From contig NZ_JADNQW010000007.1 in NCBI RefSeq assembly GCF_015709455.1, forward strand, positions 1-64,000: a stretch of DNA of 64,000 bases, read 5' to 3'. The position numbers and the translations under genes were made by a program. The notes beneath the pieces are model-generated. The model had not been told where the DNA came from, did no database searches, and saw only the letters and a list, made by a program, of their open reading frames with translations. Positions 26,861 through 36,086 of the stretch are shown here, piece by piece. The stretch comes from Methylosinus sp. H3A (lineage in GTDB: Bacteria; Pseudomonadota; Alphaproteobacteria; Rhizobiales; Beijerinckiaceae). The first letter of the stretch is position 1; every line of letters begins with the position of its first letter.

Positions 26861-28190
26861 TGTCCAGCCCGGATAGAAGGGTGACAAAACGGACCGGAAA
26901 GAAGGGTGACAGTTTTCTCTCGGCTGGGAGGGCCAGCCGATGCCTTGGCGAGAGAACTGCGCAATGGACGAACGGCTTCGGTTCGTGTCGGAGAGCCATT
27001 CTGGGTTGTGGACGATGACGGAGCTTTGCGAGCGATACGAGATCAGCCGCAAGACGGGCTATAAATGGCTGGAGCGGTATTGCGTGGAAGGGGCGGCCGG
27101 GCTTTCGGAACGCTCGCGGGCTCCGTATCGCCACGGTCGAGCGACGCCGACGGCGCTGGCGGAGCAGATTGTCGCGCTGCGGCAAGATCGTCCGAGCTGG
27201 GGACCGCGCAAGATCATCGCCAAGCTTTCGGCGCGGGAGCCGACGCTGGAGTGGCCGTCGGCGTCGACGGCGGGCGAGATATTGAAGCGAGCGGGCCTTG
27301 TGGGCGGGCGGCGCTTTCGCCGGCGCGGTCCGCCGCGGCTCTACGAGCTGACGACGCCGGAGCGCGCCAATCATGTGTGGGGCGTGGACCACAAGGGCTG
27401 GATCCGGCTCGGCGACGGCTCGCGGGTGGAGCCGCTGACGATCACCGACGGCTTCAGCCGCTTTCTGCTCGGGCTTTCGGCGACGCAGAGCACGCGCGCG
27501 GAGGAAGCGCGGCCGGCCTTCGAGCGGACCTTCGCGGAATTCGGCCTGCCGACGGCGATCCGTTCGGACAATGGGCCGCCTTTCGCATCGGCGGGGGTGT
27601 GCGGGCTGACGGCTCTATCGGCATGGTGGATCAAGCTGGGCATCCGGCACGAGCGGATCGATCCTGGCCAACCGCAGCAGAACGGAAGGCACGAGCGGTT
27701 TCATCTGACGCTGCTGGAGGCGATGCGTCCGCCTTCGCCGGATTTGGCGGAGCAGGCGGCGCGCTTTGCGCGGTTTCTGCGCGACTACAACGAGGAGCGT
27801 CCGCACGAAGCTCTGGGCCAGAAGACGCCGTCGAGCCTCTACACGGCGTCGGAGCGCCGCCTGCCGGATCGTCTACCCGAGCCGGAGTATCCGGCGGAGG
27901 CGGCGGTGAGGCAGGTGCGGTCGAACGGCGAGATCAAATGGCGCGGCGAGACGGTGTTCGTCTCGGAGGCGCTGATCGGCGAAGCGGTCGCTGTGGAGGA
28001 GACGGAGAGCGGCGAGTTCCTCGTCCGCTTCTTCGATCATCCGCTCTGCGTGATCGACCAACACACGCCGAGGTTGCGGCGGATCGCCATCGGCGCGCGC
28101 GCCGACGCCGATCCGCCGCAACCTCGGGACACCCCAAAAACTGTCACCCATGTATCCGGTTAGGTCTGTTACCCATGTATCCGCTGGACA
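26861..28190 (+). mobile_element. IS481-family element
   Basis: The terminal repeats TGTCCAGCCCGGATAGAAGG at 26861 and the complement TGTCCAGCGGATACATGGGT ending at 28190 begin TGT and end ACA, as usual for IS481. Sub-repeats of the GGGTGACA type lie just inside both ends. The element is about 1330 bp with a single intact transposase gene. Confidence 0.85.
26940..28163 (+). CDS. IS481-family transposase
   Basis: The 407-aa protein has an N-terminal HTH (MTELCERYEISRKTGYKWLE), a second HTH (IIAKLSAREPTLEWPSASTA), and an rve integrase core with D (HVWGVDHKGWIRLGDGSRVE), D (TAIRSDNGPPFASAG) and E (NGRHERFHLTLLEAM). The family end YNEERPHEALGQKTPSSLYT follows. The C-terminal about 100 residues resemble the extended tail seen in many proteobacterial members. 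The frame is intact, so the element may be active. The true start may be the second ATG near 26964. Confidence 0.9.
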   Translation: MPWRENCAMDERLRFVSESHSGLWTMTELCERYEISRKTGYKWLERYCVEGAAGLSERSRAPYRHGRATPTALAEQIVALRQDRPSWGPRKIIAKLSAREPTLEWPSASTAGEILKRAGLVGGRRFRRRGPPRLYELTTPERANHVWGVDHKGWIRLGDGSRVEPLTITDGFSRFLLGLSATQSTRAEEARPAFERTFAEFGLPTAIRSDNGPPFASAGVCGLTALSAWWIKLGIRHERIDPGQPQQNGRHERFHLTLLEAMRPPSPDLAEQAARFARFLRDYNEERPHEALGQKTPSSLYTASERRLPDRLPEPEYPAEAAVRQVRSNGEIKWRGETVFVSEALIGEAVAVEETESGEFLVRFFDHPLCVIDQHTPRLRRIAIGARADADPPQPRDTPKTVTHVSG

Positions 28191-28316
28191 ACCCCATCGG
28201 AATCTTCCCAGCCGTACGAACACGACCGGATAGATCGGTCGACGTTCGCCGCGCTATGTCGTCTCGCCGGCTAGTTAGGCGCGTGTCTCGCGATCCATGA
28301 TGGGCAGAGTGATCAC

Positions 28317-28337
28317 TCACCCGAAGTGCGGTAGCGT
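28317..28337. repeat. 21-bp direct repeat, copy 1
   Basis: A 21-bp sequence beginning TCACCCGAAGTGCGG and ending TAGCGT is repeated exactly at 30388-30408. No IS end or gene explains it here. Confidence 0.6.
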
Positions 28338-28426
28338 CGAAAAGCAAGTCGAGGCGATCATGTGATGACTCGTTGGTGAGCGTTTCCAACGATCATACTC
28401 GAAGGTTCCGCCGCAGATATTTCGCG

Positions 28427-28540
28427 ACAGTTCCGCCGCGAGAATGGTGCGAGGCGAAAAATCAATTTGCCATCATCTCGACGATCCCTTCGTCTCGACA
28501 TGACGGGAATTCAGCCCCGCACACGAAATTCCTGATAGTC
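28427..28540 (+). pseudogene. 3' scrap of an IS256-family element
   Basis: The sequence GAATGGTGCGAGGCGAAAAA and the downstream CCCCGCACACGAAATTCCTG closely match the 3' end of the intact element at 57314-58610 (its positions 58500-58605). About 115 bp survive; the rest of the element is absent. Confidence 0.7.
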
Positions 28541-28857
28541 CGCCAGCGGCGAGGCGCTCGCGCGACCGCCTGACGACCAATATCTATCTGGCCATGCGCG
28601 GTCTCGTTGTCTCGTTCGCTTCCTTTTCAGCGCCGGCCAAGTGGGCAACGCATCGACCTCATAGGCCGAGAACAAGACAGTGCTCGCGAACCCAAGCATA
28701 GGTCTCAAAGCCTTGACGAGACGGCGCAGACCAGACATCACATCGATCATCTGAGGTTGGAGTCCCCGAAATTGCGCCTACCCACCACGCCGCGACCTGT
28801 CGCGATCGTCCGAGAGCGCCTGGCGCGGTCGAATCGCGAACCGGACGACACGAGGTG

Positions 28858-29313
28858 ATGCGTCGATCCACACGATACGACGTCGGCGATAGAGAGAACG
28901 ACGGGGAGAACGCATCTGCCGGGGCGCCGTGCGCCTTGGCGCGGATATTTGTATTCATTGGGACGCTCGCAATCGCGGCGCTGTCACTCATTCCCGGCTC
29001 TCTGCGGCCGCACACCGAATTGCCGGGCCGAGCCGAACATTTCTCGATCTATGCGGCAGTTAGTTTTTGTGTGGCTCTCGGCTACGTCTCTAGGCGCCAG
29101 CGGCTACTGATTTGCCTCGGCCTCGCAGCCGCCAGCGGCGTTTTCGAACTGTTGCAGGCGTATGTTCCAAATCGCTCCCCGAGTCTCTATGATGCGCTGG
29201 CGAGCGCTGCGGGTGTCGCCGCCGCGCAGATATCATGGGCTGCGGCGGCATGGATTTGGCGACAACTGCCCGATCGAACGCCGGAGAATCGCAAGGGCTT
29301 CAGGCCCCACTGA
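28858..29313 (+). CDS. VanZ-family membrane protein
   Basis: This protein of about 151 aa has three or four hydrophobic segments. The VanZ-like signature is SLIPGSLRPHTELPGRAEHF followed by IYAAVSFCVALGYV, and GVFELLQAYVPNRSPSLYDA with ALASAAGVAAAQ. VanZ-like proteins are frequently found next to exopolysaccharide loci; their biochemical role there is not settled. It precedes the polysaccharide genes by 1.2 kb. ATG 28855 or 28858 are both possible. Confidence 0.75.
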   Translation: MRRSTRYDVGDRENDGENASAGAPCALARIFVFIGTLAIAALSLIPGSLRPHTELPGRAEHFSIYAAVSFCVALGYVSRRQRLLICLGLAAASGVFELLQAYVPNRSPSLYDALASAAGVAAAQISWAAAAWIWRQLPDRTPENRKGFRPH

Positions 29314-29433
29314 CGACGGATCCTGTCGAAGTCGTGAGCGATCAAGGAGTTCGGGCACGCGCCGCAATCGGTTCGATTGCATTTCCAGCGTATCGAATTT
29401 TCGACAGAATTCTCGAGACCAACTTTTCCTTTG

Positions 29434-29480
29434 GAGCGGATTCTGACCGCTGGAACGATCCCGCTCGAACGGGAAGCGCT
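29434..29480. repeat. REP-like interspersed palindrome
   Basis: GAGCGGATTCTGACCGCTGG, then CCCGCTCGAACGGGAAGCGC, resembles the palindrome at 41089-41136 in order and spacing (GAGCGAATTCTGATCG..., ...TTCGATCGGAAAGCGCTC). It is a candidate member of a dispersed repeat family of this genome. Confidence 0.5.
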
Positions 29481-30387
29481 CGCGTCCACGCGACGCCGAG
29501 CCGGCGCACCGCGATGGCGAGCGGTATGACGTCGCCGTCCGACGAAATCTGTCGACATCGAAAGCGGCTGCAACGCTTTTTGCCTTGGACGACTGGAAAC
29601 GCAAAGGTGGGAAGAGTTGATGTAAGCAACTGCATCCGACGCCGTTTCAGCGCTCTACGCTACACGCCGGCCTCGTAACGCCGTCGTCATGAATGAGGCG
29701 AGTTCGGTAATTTATCCAACGAGCGCCAAGGCCGATTGTGCCCTATAACCGGCTCCAGAACAGACGCTACTTGAACCATTCGATCCGCGAGCTTGCCTCG
29801 CAAATAATTTCGTTCGCGCGCATTTGAATTTAGATTCGAGGCGGCATTGATGCGTCAATCTCGTTCGCTGTTCATCGAGCTTGCTCTCGTCGCCATCCAG
29901 GCGGTCGCTCTCTCGAGAGACAATTTCGGGATCGCAGACGCGACATTGGCTTGTGCTGTCCAAGCGCGCTTTATCATCCGCTCCCGCGAGCGCGCGCCGC
30001 GAGCGCAAATCGCTTTGTTGAAGCGGCACATATCCGCTGTCTCCTTCAGCGACGCCGAACCGGCCGACCTGCCGCCCGTCGGGCGCGCGATCGATTTCGT
30101 CGGTTCTCACATCTTTCTGGCGATCCTCGCTTCGTTCGAATTTTTCGCTGCGACATTGACTGCAATCGGACGTCCGATGGCCGGTGACGTTCCGGCGGCT
30201 GCTGATCGCCGATCAGCTCGAATCCGTCTCGTTGCTCCACGCGACGCGAGAACAGCGCGCGACTCGGCGCCCTTGGCTTTCTCTACCCTGTGAAGGGTCG
30301 CATGGCCTCACGTTGCGCGAGACGATAAGCGCGACTGCGCCTTCGTTCGGCGGGGTGACGACAAAATCGAGCGTCGGGTGAAGCGGT

Positions 30388-30408
30388 TCACCCGAAGTGC
30401 GGTAGCGT
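30388..30408. repeat. 21-bp direct repeat, copy 2
   Basis: Exact second copy of the 28317-28337 sequence, about 100 bp upstream of the first polysaccharide gene, where an operator or promoter element could be. Neither copy is in a coding sequence. Confidence 0.6.
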
Positions 30409-30510
30409 GGGGCAAACGAACGTCTCTCGTCACATTCTGCGCCGCATTCGAGCCTCTCTCGAATTTTCCCAAAGGCCAAAAACCGTTTCACGACCTCACC
30501 TTTAACCGCG

Positions 30511-31878
30511 ATGGACGGCATGATGCTAACCACGAAAATGCAACAGCGCGCGCCTATCGATGCTCTCGAAGAACGTCTGAGGCGCAGGCACGCGCTGATC
30601 GGCGTGATCGGACTAGGCTATGTCGGTCTGCCGATCTGCATCGCTGCCGCTGAAGTCGGATCGCGTGTGCTGGGGTTCGACGTCGATCCCATGAAGCCCG
30701 AGGCGCTGGCGAAGGGAAAAAGCTACCTCAAGCATATTTCGGACAATCGCATTCGCCCGCTCGTGAAACAGAATCTGATCGAGGCGACAACCAATTTCGA
30801 TCGCCTTTCCGAAGCGGACGCCCTGCTGATCTGCGTGCCGACCCCGCTCGACGCTCATCTCGGCCCGGACCTCTCCTTCGTCGTCGCGACGGGAGAGCAG
30901 ATCGCGTCCCGTTTGAGACCTGGCCAATTGATCATATTGGAGTCCACCACCTATCCCGGAACGACCTATGAAGTGCTGCGGCCGATCCTGGAAACCAGCG
31001 GACTCTCATGCGACAGAGACTTTTATCTCGCCTTCTCGCCCGAGCGAGAGGATCCGGGCAATCTGGAATTTTCGACGTCGCGCATCCCGAAGGTCGTCGG
31101 CGCCGACAGCGCCGACGCGCGCAGATTGGCCGTCGCGCTCTATGAGCAATTCGTCCCGAGGACCGTCGAGGTCTCCTCGAGCGCAACTGCCGAGGCCGTC
31201 AAGCTGACCGAAAACATCTTCCGCGCTGTCAATATCGCGCTCGTCAACGAGCTGAAGCTGGTCTACGGCGCAATGGGCATCGACGTATGGGAAGTGATCG
31301 AGGCCGCGAAATCGAAGCCTTTCGGATATATGCCATTCTATCCCGGGCCAGGGCTGGGCGGACATTGCATTCCGATAGATCCTTTCTATCTCACCTGGAA
31401 AGCGCGCGAATATGGCGTCGTGACGCGCTTTATCGAACTGGCCGGAGAGATCAATTCCAGCATGCCGCAGCATGTCGTCAATGAGCTGGCGCGGGCTCTC
31501 GACGCCACTCGCGGGCGCGGCCTGAACAAGTCGCGCATTTTGGTGCTCGGCGTCGCCTATAAGAAGAACGTCGACGACATCCGAGAAAGCCCGTCGCTGC
31601 GACTCATCGAATTGCTCGAAGCGCGTGGAGCGGAGGTGCGTTTCTATGATCCTTACGTCAATATGATCCCGGAAACGCGTGAGCACAAATCTTTGGCCGG
31701 GCGTAGGTCCGAAATCTGGGATCCTGTGCAGATCGGCGGCTATGACGCGGTCCTGATCGCGACCGACCACGACGATGTCGATTACGCCGTTCTCGCCTCT
31801 CATGCAAAATTGATCGTCGATACGCGAAACGCATGTCGGCGCGGGGGCGTGACGAGCGCCAATGTCGTCCTGGCGTGA
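30511..31878 (+). CDS. Nucleotide-sugar dehydrogenase (WbpA/WecC type)
   Basis: The 455-aa protein oxidises C6 of a UDP-sugar (UDP-GlcNAc, UDP-ManNAc or UDP-Glc) to the uronic acid with two NAD+. The Rossmann motif is VIGLGYVGLPICIAAAEVG. The middle helical domain includes STTYPGTTYEVLRPILE and AFSPEREDPGN, the catalytic Cys is in GLGGHCIPIDPFY near residue 287, and the C-terminal domain begins ILVLGVAYKKNVDDIRESPS. The ERxDPGN motif favours the UDP-N-acetylhexosamine group over UDP-glucose dehydrogenase. It heads the polysaccharide operon; the next gene, an epimerase, follows by 53 bp. Confidence 0.88.
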   Translation: MDGMMLTTKMQQRAPIDALEERLRRRHALIGVIGLGYVGLPICIAAAEVGSRVLGFDVDPMKPEALAKGKSYLKHISDNRIRPLVKQNLIEATTNFDRLSEADALLICVPTPLDAHLGPDLSFVVATGEQIASRLRPGQLIILESTTYPGTTYEVLRPILETSGLSCDRDFYLAFSPEREDPGNLEFSTSRIPKVVGADSADARRLAVALYEQFVPRTVEVSSSATAEAVKLTENIFRAVNIALVNELKLVYGAMGIDVWEVIEAAKSKPFGYMPFYPGPGLGGHCIPIDPFYLTWKAREYGVVTRFIELAGEINSSMPQHVVNELARALDATRGRGLNKSRILVLGVAYKKNVDDIRESPSLRLIELLEARGAEVRFYDPYVNMIPETREHKSLAGRRSEIWDPVQIGGYDAVLIATDHDDVDYAVLASHAKLIVDTRNACRRGGVTSANVVLA

Positions 31879-31931
31879 CGCGGACAGCATTCGCCATCTG
31901 CGCGTCGCGCCGATTCAGAGATGGAATAGCC

Positions 31932-33089
31932 ATGTTGGAACTCGAGCCGCGAACGATCGCCTGCGTTGTCGGCGCGCGCCCCAATTTCGTGAAGATCGCG
32001 CCTATCATACGCGCCATCTCGGCGCGCAAGGGCCTCGTGGCGCGGCTCATCCATACGGGGCAACATTACGATGTCGCCATGAACGCCGTGTTTTTCGACG
32101 AACTCGGCATTCCATTGCCGGATGTAAATCTCGAAGTGGGGTCCGGAACCGGCACGGAGCAGACGGCCCGCATCATGTTGGGAATGGAGTCCGAGCTGTC
32201 GAATAAAACGCCAGATCTCCTGCTCGTAGTCGGCGACGTCAACTCGACGGTCGCCTCCGCGCTCGTCGCCGCTAAGCTGCGCATTCCGATCGCTCATGTC
32301 GAAGCCGGGCTACGCAGCAAGGATCGCTCTATGCCAGAGGAGATCAATCGTCTCATCACAGATCGGCTCTCCGATCTCCTTTTCACGACCGAACATTCCG
32401 CCGTCGATAATTTGATCGGAGAAGGCGTTTCTCCGGGACGCATCGTCTTCGTCGGAAATGTGATGATCGATACATTGCATGCGTGCCTACATCGTGCGGC
32501 GCCCGCGCGTGAGACTCTCACGGAAATCGGCGTGGCGCCCGCGATCGCCGAAGATGTGGCAAGCCGCGGCTTCGCGCTGGTCACACTGCATCGTCCGTCC
32601 AATGTCGACGATCCGGACAAGCTCGCATTGCTTCTCGAGGCTCTGGCCAGGATCGCGCAAAAGATTCCGCTCGTGTTTCCTCTGCATCCGCGCACGGGCT
32701 CGATGATCGAGAGCGCTGATCTCGGCGGATTTCTACGCTCCTCTCCCATCATCGTCGCCCCACCGCTCAGCTATCTGCGCGCGATCGGGCTCATGCGCGA
32801 AGCGCGCTTCGTCGTCACCGACAGCGGCGGCGTTCAGGAGGAGACGACGGCTCTAGGAACCCCTTGTCTCACGGTGCGAAATAGCACCGAGCGGCCGATC
32901 ACCATCGAGCAGGGCACAAATCTACTCGTCGCCACGCTCGATGAGCTGAATGCCGCGGTCGACGATATCCTCGACAATGGCGGCAAGAAAGGTCGTATCC
33001 CACCCTTGTGGGACGGGCGCGCGGCTGAACGCATCGCAGAGGAGATAGACGCGTTTCTCGCTCACGAGCGCTTGCCTCTACCTGCTTGA
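31932..33089 (+). CDS. UDP-N-acetylglucosamine 2-epimerase (WecB/WbpI family)
   Basis: The protein of about 385 aa interconverts UDP-GlcNAc and UDP-ManNAc (or a uronate variant). Motifs are ACVVGARPNFVKIAPIIRAI, HTGQHYD, VVGDVNSTVASALVAAKLRI, HVEAGLRSKDRSMPEEINRL, TLHRPSNVDD, and DSGGVQEETTALGTPCLTVR with the substrate-binding NSTERPITIEQGTN. With the preceding dehydrogenase it gives a route to UDP-ManNAcA-like or related uronamide precursors. ATG 31932 is chosen because MLELEPRTIACVVGARPN matches the family start. Confidence 0.9.
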   Translation: MLELEPRTIACVVGARPNFVKIAPIIRAISARKGLVARLIHTGQHYDVAMNAVFFDELGIPLPDVNLEVGSGTGTEQTARIMLGMESELSNKTPDLLLVVGDVNSTVASALVAAKLRIPIAHVEAGLRSKDRSMPEEINRLITDRLSDLLFTTEHSAVDNLIGEGVSPGRIVFVGNVMIDTLHACLHRAAPARETLTEIGVAPAIAEDVASRGFALVTLHRPSNVDDPDKLALLLEALARIAQKIPLVFPLHPRTGSMIESADLGGFLRSSPIIVAPPLSYLRAIGLMREARFVVTDSGGVQEETTALGTPCLTVRNSTERPITIEQGTNLLVATLDELNAAVDDILDNGGKKGRIPPLWDGRAAERIAEEIDAFLAHERLPLPA

Positions 33090-33107
33090 CGAGGAAATGA
33101 GCTGATC

Positions 33108-34382
33108 GTGCGGATCGTCTTTTTTACGCACTACTACCCGCCCGAGGTAAACGCGCCAGCCTCCAGAACCGCAGAGCATGCCCGCGTTTGGGCGCGCGCT
33201 GGGCACGAGGTCATCGTCGTCACCTGCGCGCCGAACCATCCGCGCGGCAAGGTTTATCCCGGATATGTCAATCGGCTCTATCAGACGGAGATGATCGACG
33301 GCGTACGCGTGGTGCGCGTGTTCACGCTCATCGCCGCCAATGAAGGTTTCCTGCGTCGGACGTTGAACTACCTCTCTTACGCACTATCGGCGAGCGTGGC
33401 GTTCGTCTGGCTCCAGCGCCCGGATGTCGTCATATCGACTTCACCGCAATTTTTTTGCGGCCTCGTCGGCCTCGTCGCTCGTGCGTTGAAGCGGACACCC
33501 TGGGTGCTCGAGATACGCGACCTGTGGCCGGAGAGCATTGTGACAGTCGGCGCGATGCGCAATGGATTCCTCATTCACTGTCTCGAGCAGCTCGAGGCGC
33601 TGGCCTACCGTCGGGCCGATAGGATCGTCTCCGTGACGGACTCCTTCATGTCTCACATCGCCGCGCGTGGCGGCGCGCCGGAAAAGATAACGGTGATCAA
33701 GAATGGCGCCGACCTCGATCGTTTCAACGCGAGCGACGACGTACTCGCGGCGAAAGAGCGGCTCGGCTTGTCAGGCCAATTCGTCGCGGCCTATGTCGGA
33801 ACGCACGGCATGGCGCACGGTCTCGACACGATCCTGGAGGCGGCCGAGCTGCTGCGAGGGACGACGGGCATTATTTTCCTCCTCGTCGGCGAAGGGGCGG
33901 AACGACCACGGCTTCTCCGCCTGAAGGAAGAGAGGCGGCTCGACAATGTCGTGATGCTCGAGCAGCAGCCGAAGGAGACCATGCCGGGCATATGGGCGGC
34001 GACGGATGTCAGCCTCATCCTTCTGCGCCGAGACGATCTATTCAAGACCGTGCTGCCTTCCAAAATGTTCGAAGCCATGGCTATGCGCCGTCCGATTGTT
34101 CTCGGCGTGGAGGGAGAAGCGCGTAAATTGCTCGAGGAGGCCCTAGCAGGAATTGCGATCACCCCGCAGAGCGCGAATGAGCTGGCCGCTGCAGTCTTGC
34201 GGCTCGCCGATGATCGCAATCTCGTTGCTCGGCTCGGCGCCTCAGGCTGCGCGCATGTGCGCGAGCATTACGATCGGGCAATGCTCGCGGCGCGCTATTT
34301 AGATGTTCTGTCGGAAACGATCGGAGCCGAAACGGCGCAGCGCCGAGTCGCCGTGCAACTCGAGACGCTGGCCCGCCGATGA
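33108..34382 (+). CDS. GT4 glycosyltransferase (WbuB-like)
   Basis: The 424-aa enzyme starts at GTG 33108 (RIVFFTHYYPPEVNAPASRT), the hallmark N-terminus of WbuB-type GT4 transferases. It has DLWPESIVTVGAMRNG and the GT4 nucleotide-binding region (IKNGADLDRFNASDD, YVGTHGMAHGLDTILEAAEL, LPSKMFEAMAMRRPIVLGVE with the E of the EX7E motif). It transfers an N-acetylhexosamine residue to a lipid-linked acceptor in the cytoplasm; exact specificity is unknown. It overlaps the next gene by ATGA. Confidence 0.88.
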   Translation: MRIVFFTHYYPPEVNAPASRTAEHARVWARAGHEVIVVTCAPNHPRGKVYPGYVNRLYQTEMIDGVRVVRVFTLIAANEGFLRRTLNYLSYALSASVAFVWLQRPDVVISTSPQFFCGLVGLVARALKRTPWVLEIRDLWPESIVTVGAMRNGFLIHCLEQLEALAYRRADRIVSVTDSFMSHIAARGGAPEKITVIKNGADLDRFNASDDVLAAKERLGLSGQFVAAYVGTHGMAHGLDTILEAAELLRGTTGIIFLLVGEGAERPRLLRLKEERRLDNVVMLEQQPKETMPGIWAATDVSLILLRRDDLFKTVLPSKMFEAMAMRRPIVLGVEGEARKLLEEALAGIAITPQSANELAAAVLRLADDRNLVARLGASGCAHVREHYDRAMLAARYLDVLSETIGAETAQRRVAVQLETLARR

Positions 34383-36070
34383 AAGAAGGAGCTTTGCACA
34401 AGATGGCGCGGGCGATCGCCTTCGGGCGGAACGTGCCGCTCGCCAAATTGGCGCGCCGCTTGGAGCTCGATTTGAGACGACGCGTCGCTCATGTCGGACT
34501 GTCGGCGCCGCTCCCGGCCACAGCGCCGCCGCTCGCCGATAAGCCGCCGACGCCTCTTTTCGAGCCGAGGCGAGGAATGGTCGCGCGGATCGGCCGATCC
34601 TTGTGCTTCACCTTTCTTCGCCTGTCGCATGCGTCCCCGGCCATCGTCGACTGGCGAATGCGTCGCAGCGATCGAGGCGGCCAGCTCTGGCGAATGAATC
34701 TCCATTACATGGAGTATCTGGAGGACGTCGACGACGAGCTGTTCTTCGATCTCGTCAGCCAGTGGACGAACGCCAATCCTCCCTATGCGCGCGACTATTG
34801 GAAGGACAGCTGGAACAGCTATGCGCTTTCGTTGCGCGTCGTCGTCTGGATGCAGCAAGCGACCACCCGCGGCGCGCGTCAGACCGTCGACGAGAGCGCG
34901 ATGATGATCGCTTCGCTCGCCAGACAATTGCGATTTCTGGAAGCCAATCTCGAGACTGACATCGGTGGAAATCACCTCATAAAGAACATCAAAGCGCTGA
35001 TCTGGGCGTCCGCTTTCTTCACGGGTCGCGACGCGGATCGCTGGCGCGCGTGCGGCTTGCGTTTGCTACGGCGGGAATTACGTTCCCAGATCCTGCCGGA
35101 TGGGATGCATTATGAGCGTTCGCCATCCTACCACTGCCAGGTCTTTGCCGATCTGCTCGAGTGCCGACATGCGCTCGGCAGCGATCCGTTGAACGGCGAG
35201 CTCGACGATGCTCTACACCACATGGCCCAAGTCGTCGCAGATCTTACACATCCGGACGGCTCGGTCGCATTGTTCAACGACGCGGGCCTGTCGATGGCCT
35301 ATGCGCCGGGCGAATGCCTGGCTGTCTACGAAAAGCTGTTCGGTGGACGGCCGTCGTCCCGCGATGTCTTTGCTTTTCGAGACGCCGGCTACTTCGGGTT
35401 ACGCAGCGCGGAAAGCTATTTTCTCGCCGATTGCGGCCGCATCGGTCCAGACGATTTGCCCGCACATGCGCATGGCGACGTAGCGAGCTTCGAATGGTCG
35501 GTCGGCGGCGCGCGTATCGTCGTCGATCAGGGTGTGTTCGAATATGTCACCGGCGAGCGGCGCGAAATTTCTCGGACGGCGGCGAGCCACAACACATTGT
35601 GTTTCGACGGCGCGGATCAGGCCGAATTTTTTGGTTCGTTCCGTTGCGGACGACGGCCTGAAGTCGCCATCCTCTCCTACAGCCGGACTGACGATGGCTT
35701 CATGCTCACGGGAGAGCACGACGGTTTTGCACGATTGGCGCAGGCGCCCATCCACATTCGCAGGTTCGCCGTCGAACCGAGCCGAATAACAATCACGGAT
35801 CGAATCGAAGGTCGCACGAAGCGAGTGGCAAGCATTGGTTTCCTGTTGCATCCGGACGCGCAGGTCGAAATCGCCGGCGCCGTCGCGTCGATAACGCGCG
35901 GCGCGGTGGCGATCCGAATGAGCTGTTCCAGGCCGATCGAAATCGAGCCTGCGGTCTGGTGGCCGGATATGGGTCTGGAGTTCGACACGACGCGATTGCG
36001 CGTCAAACTCGAGGCCGAAGACGAAGTCACGACGGAGTTGAGCGTCGTTTCGCATTCGGCGGACGAGTAG
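34379..36070 (+). CDS. Heparinase II/III-family (alginate-lyase fold) protein
   Basis: The 563-aa protein has an (alpha/alpha) toroid N-terminal half (WRMNLHYMEYLEDVDDELFF, YWKDSWNSYALSLRVVVWMQ, NHLIKNIKALIWASAFF, HYERSPSYHCQVFADLLECR) and a beta-sandwich C-terminal domain (DLPAHAHGDVASFEWSVGGA, HNTLCFDGADQAEFFGSFRC). Family members cleave uronic-acid polysaccharides or act in EPS assembly. The conserved N, Y and H residues of the active-site cleft (SYH, AHAHGD) appear to be present. No clear signal peptide is seen, unusual for a lyase, so a cytoplasmic or assembly role is possible. Confidence 0.82.
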   Translation: MKEGALHKMARAIAFGRNVPLAKLARRLELDLRRRVAHVGLSAPLPATAPPLADKPPTPLFEPRRGMVARIGRSLCFTFLRLSHASPAIVDWRMRRSDRGGQLWRMNLHYMEYLEDVDDELFFDLVSQWTNANPPYARDYWKDSWNSYALSLRVVVWMQQATTRGARQTVDESAMMIASLARQLRFLEANLETDIGGNHLIKNIKALIWASAFFTGRDADRWRACGLRLLRRELRSQILPDGMHYERSPSYHCQVFADLLECRHALGSDPLNGELDDALHHMAQVVADLTHPDGSVALFNDAGLSMAYAPGECLAVYEKLFGGRPSSRDVFAFRDAGYFGLRSAESYFLADCGRIGPDDLPAHAHGDVASFEWSVGGARIVVDQGVFEYVTGERREISRTAASHNTLCFDGADQAEFFGSFRCGRRPEVAILSYSRTDDGFMLTGEHDGFARLAQAPIHIRRFAVEPSRITITDRIEGRTKRVASIGFLLHPDAQVEIAGAVASITRGAVAIRMSCSRPIEIEPAVWWPDMGLEFDTTRLRVKLEAEDEVTTELSVVSHSADE

Positions 36071-36086
36071 AAGCAGCGGAGATCTC

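Larger units (their letters stand above)
29314..30510. other. 1.2-kb region without a recognised gene, upstream of the polysaccharide operon
   Basis: Only short frames occur; one of 148 codons (29847-30293) lacks family resemblance or a ribosome-binding site. The stretch holds a REP-like palindrome (29434-29480) and the second copy of the 21-bp repeat (30388-30408). The promoter of the polysaccharide operon should lie in its last 200 bp, but I could not identify -35/-10 boxes with confidence. Confidence 0.45.

Noticed and set aside
29847..30293. 148-codon plus-strand frame before the polysaccharide operon
   Set aside because: No family resemblance, no ribosome site, and composition like neighbouring noncoding DNA.
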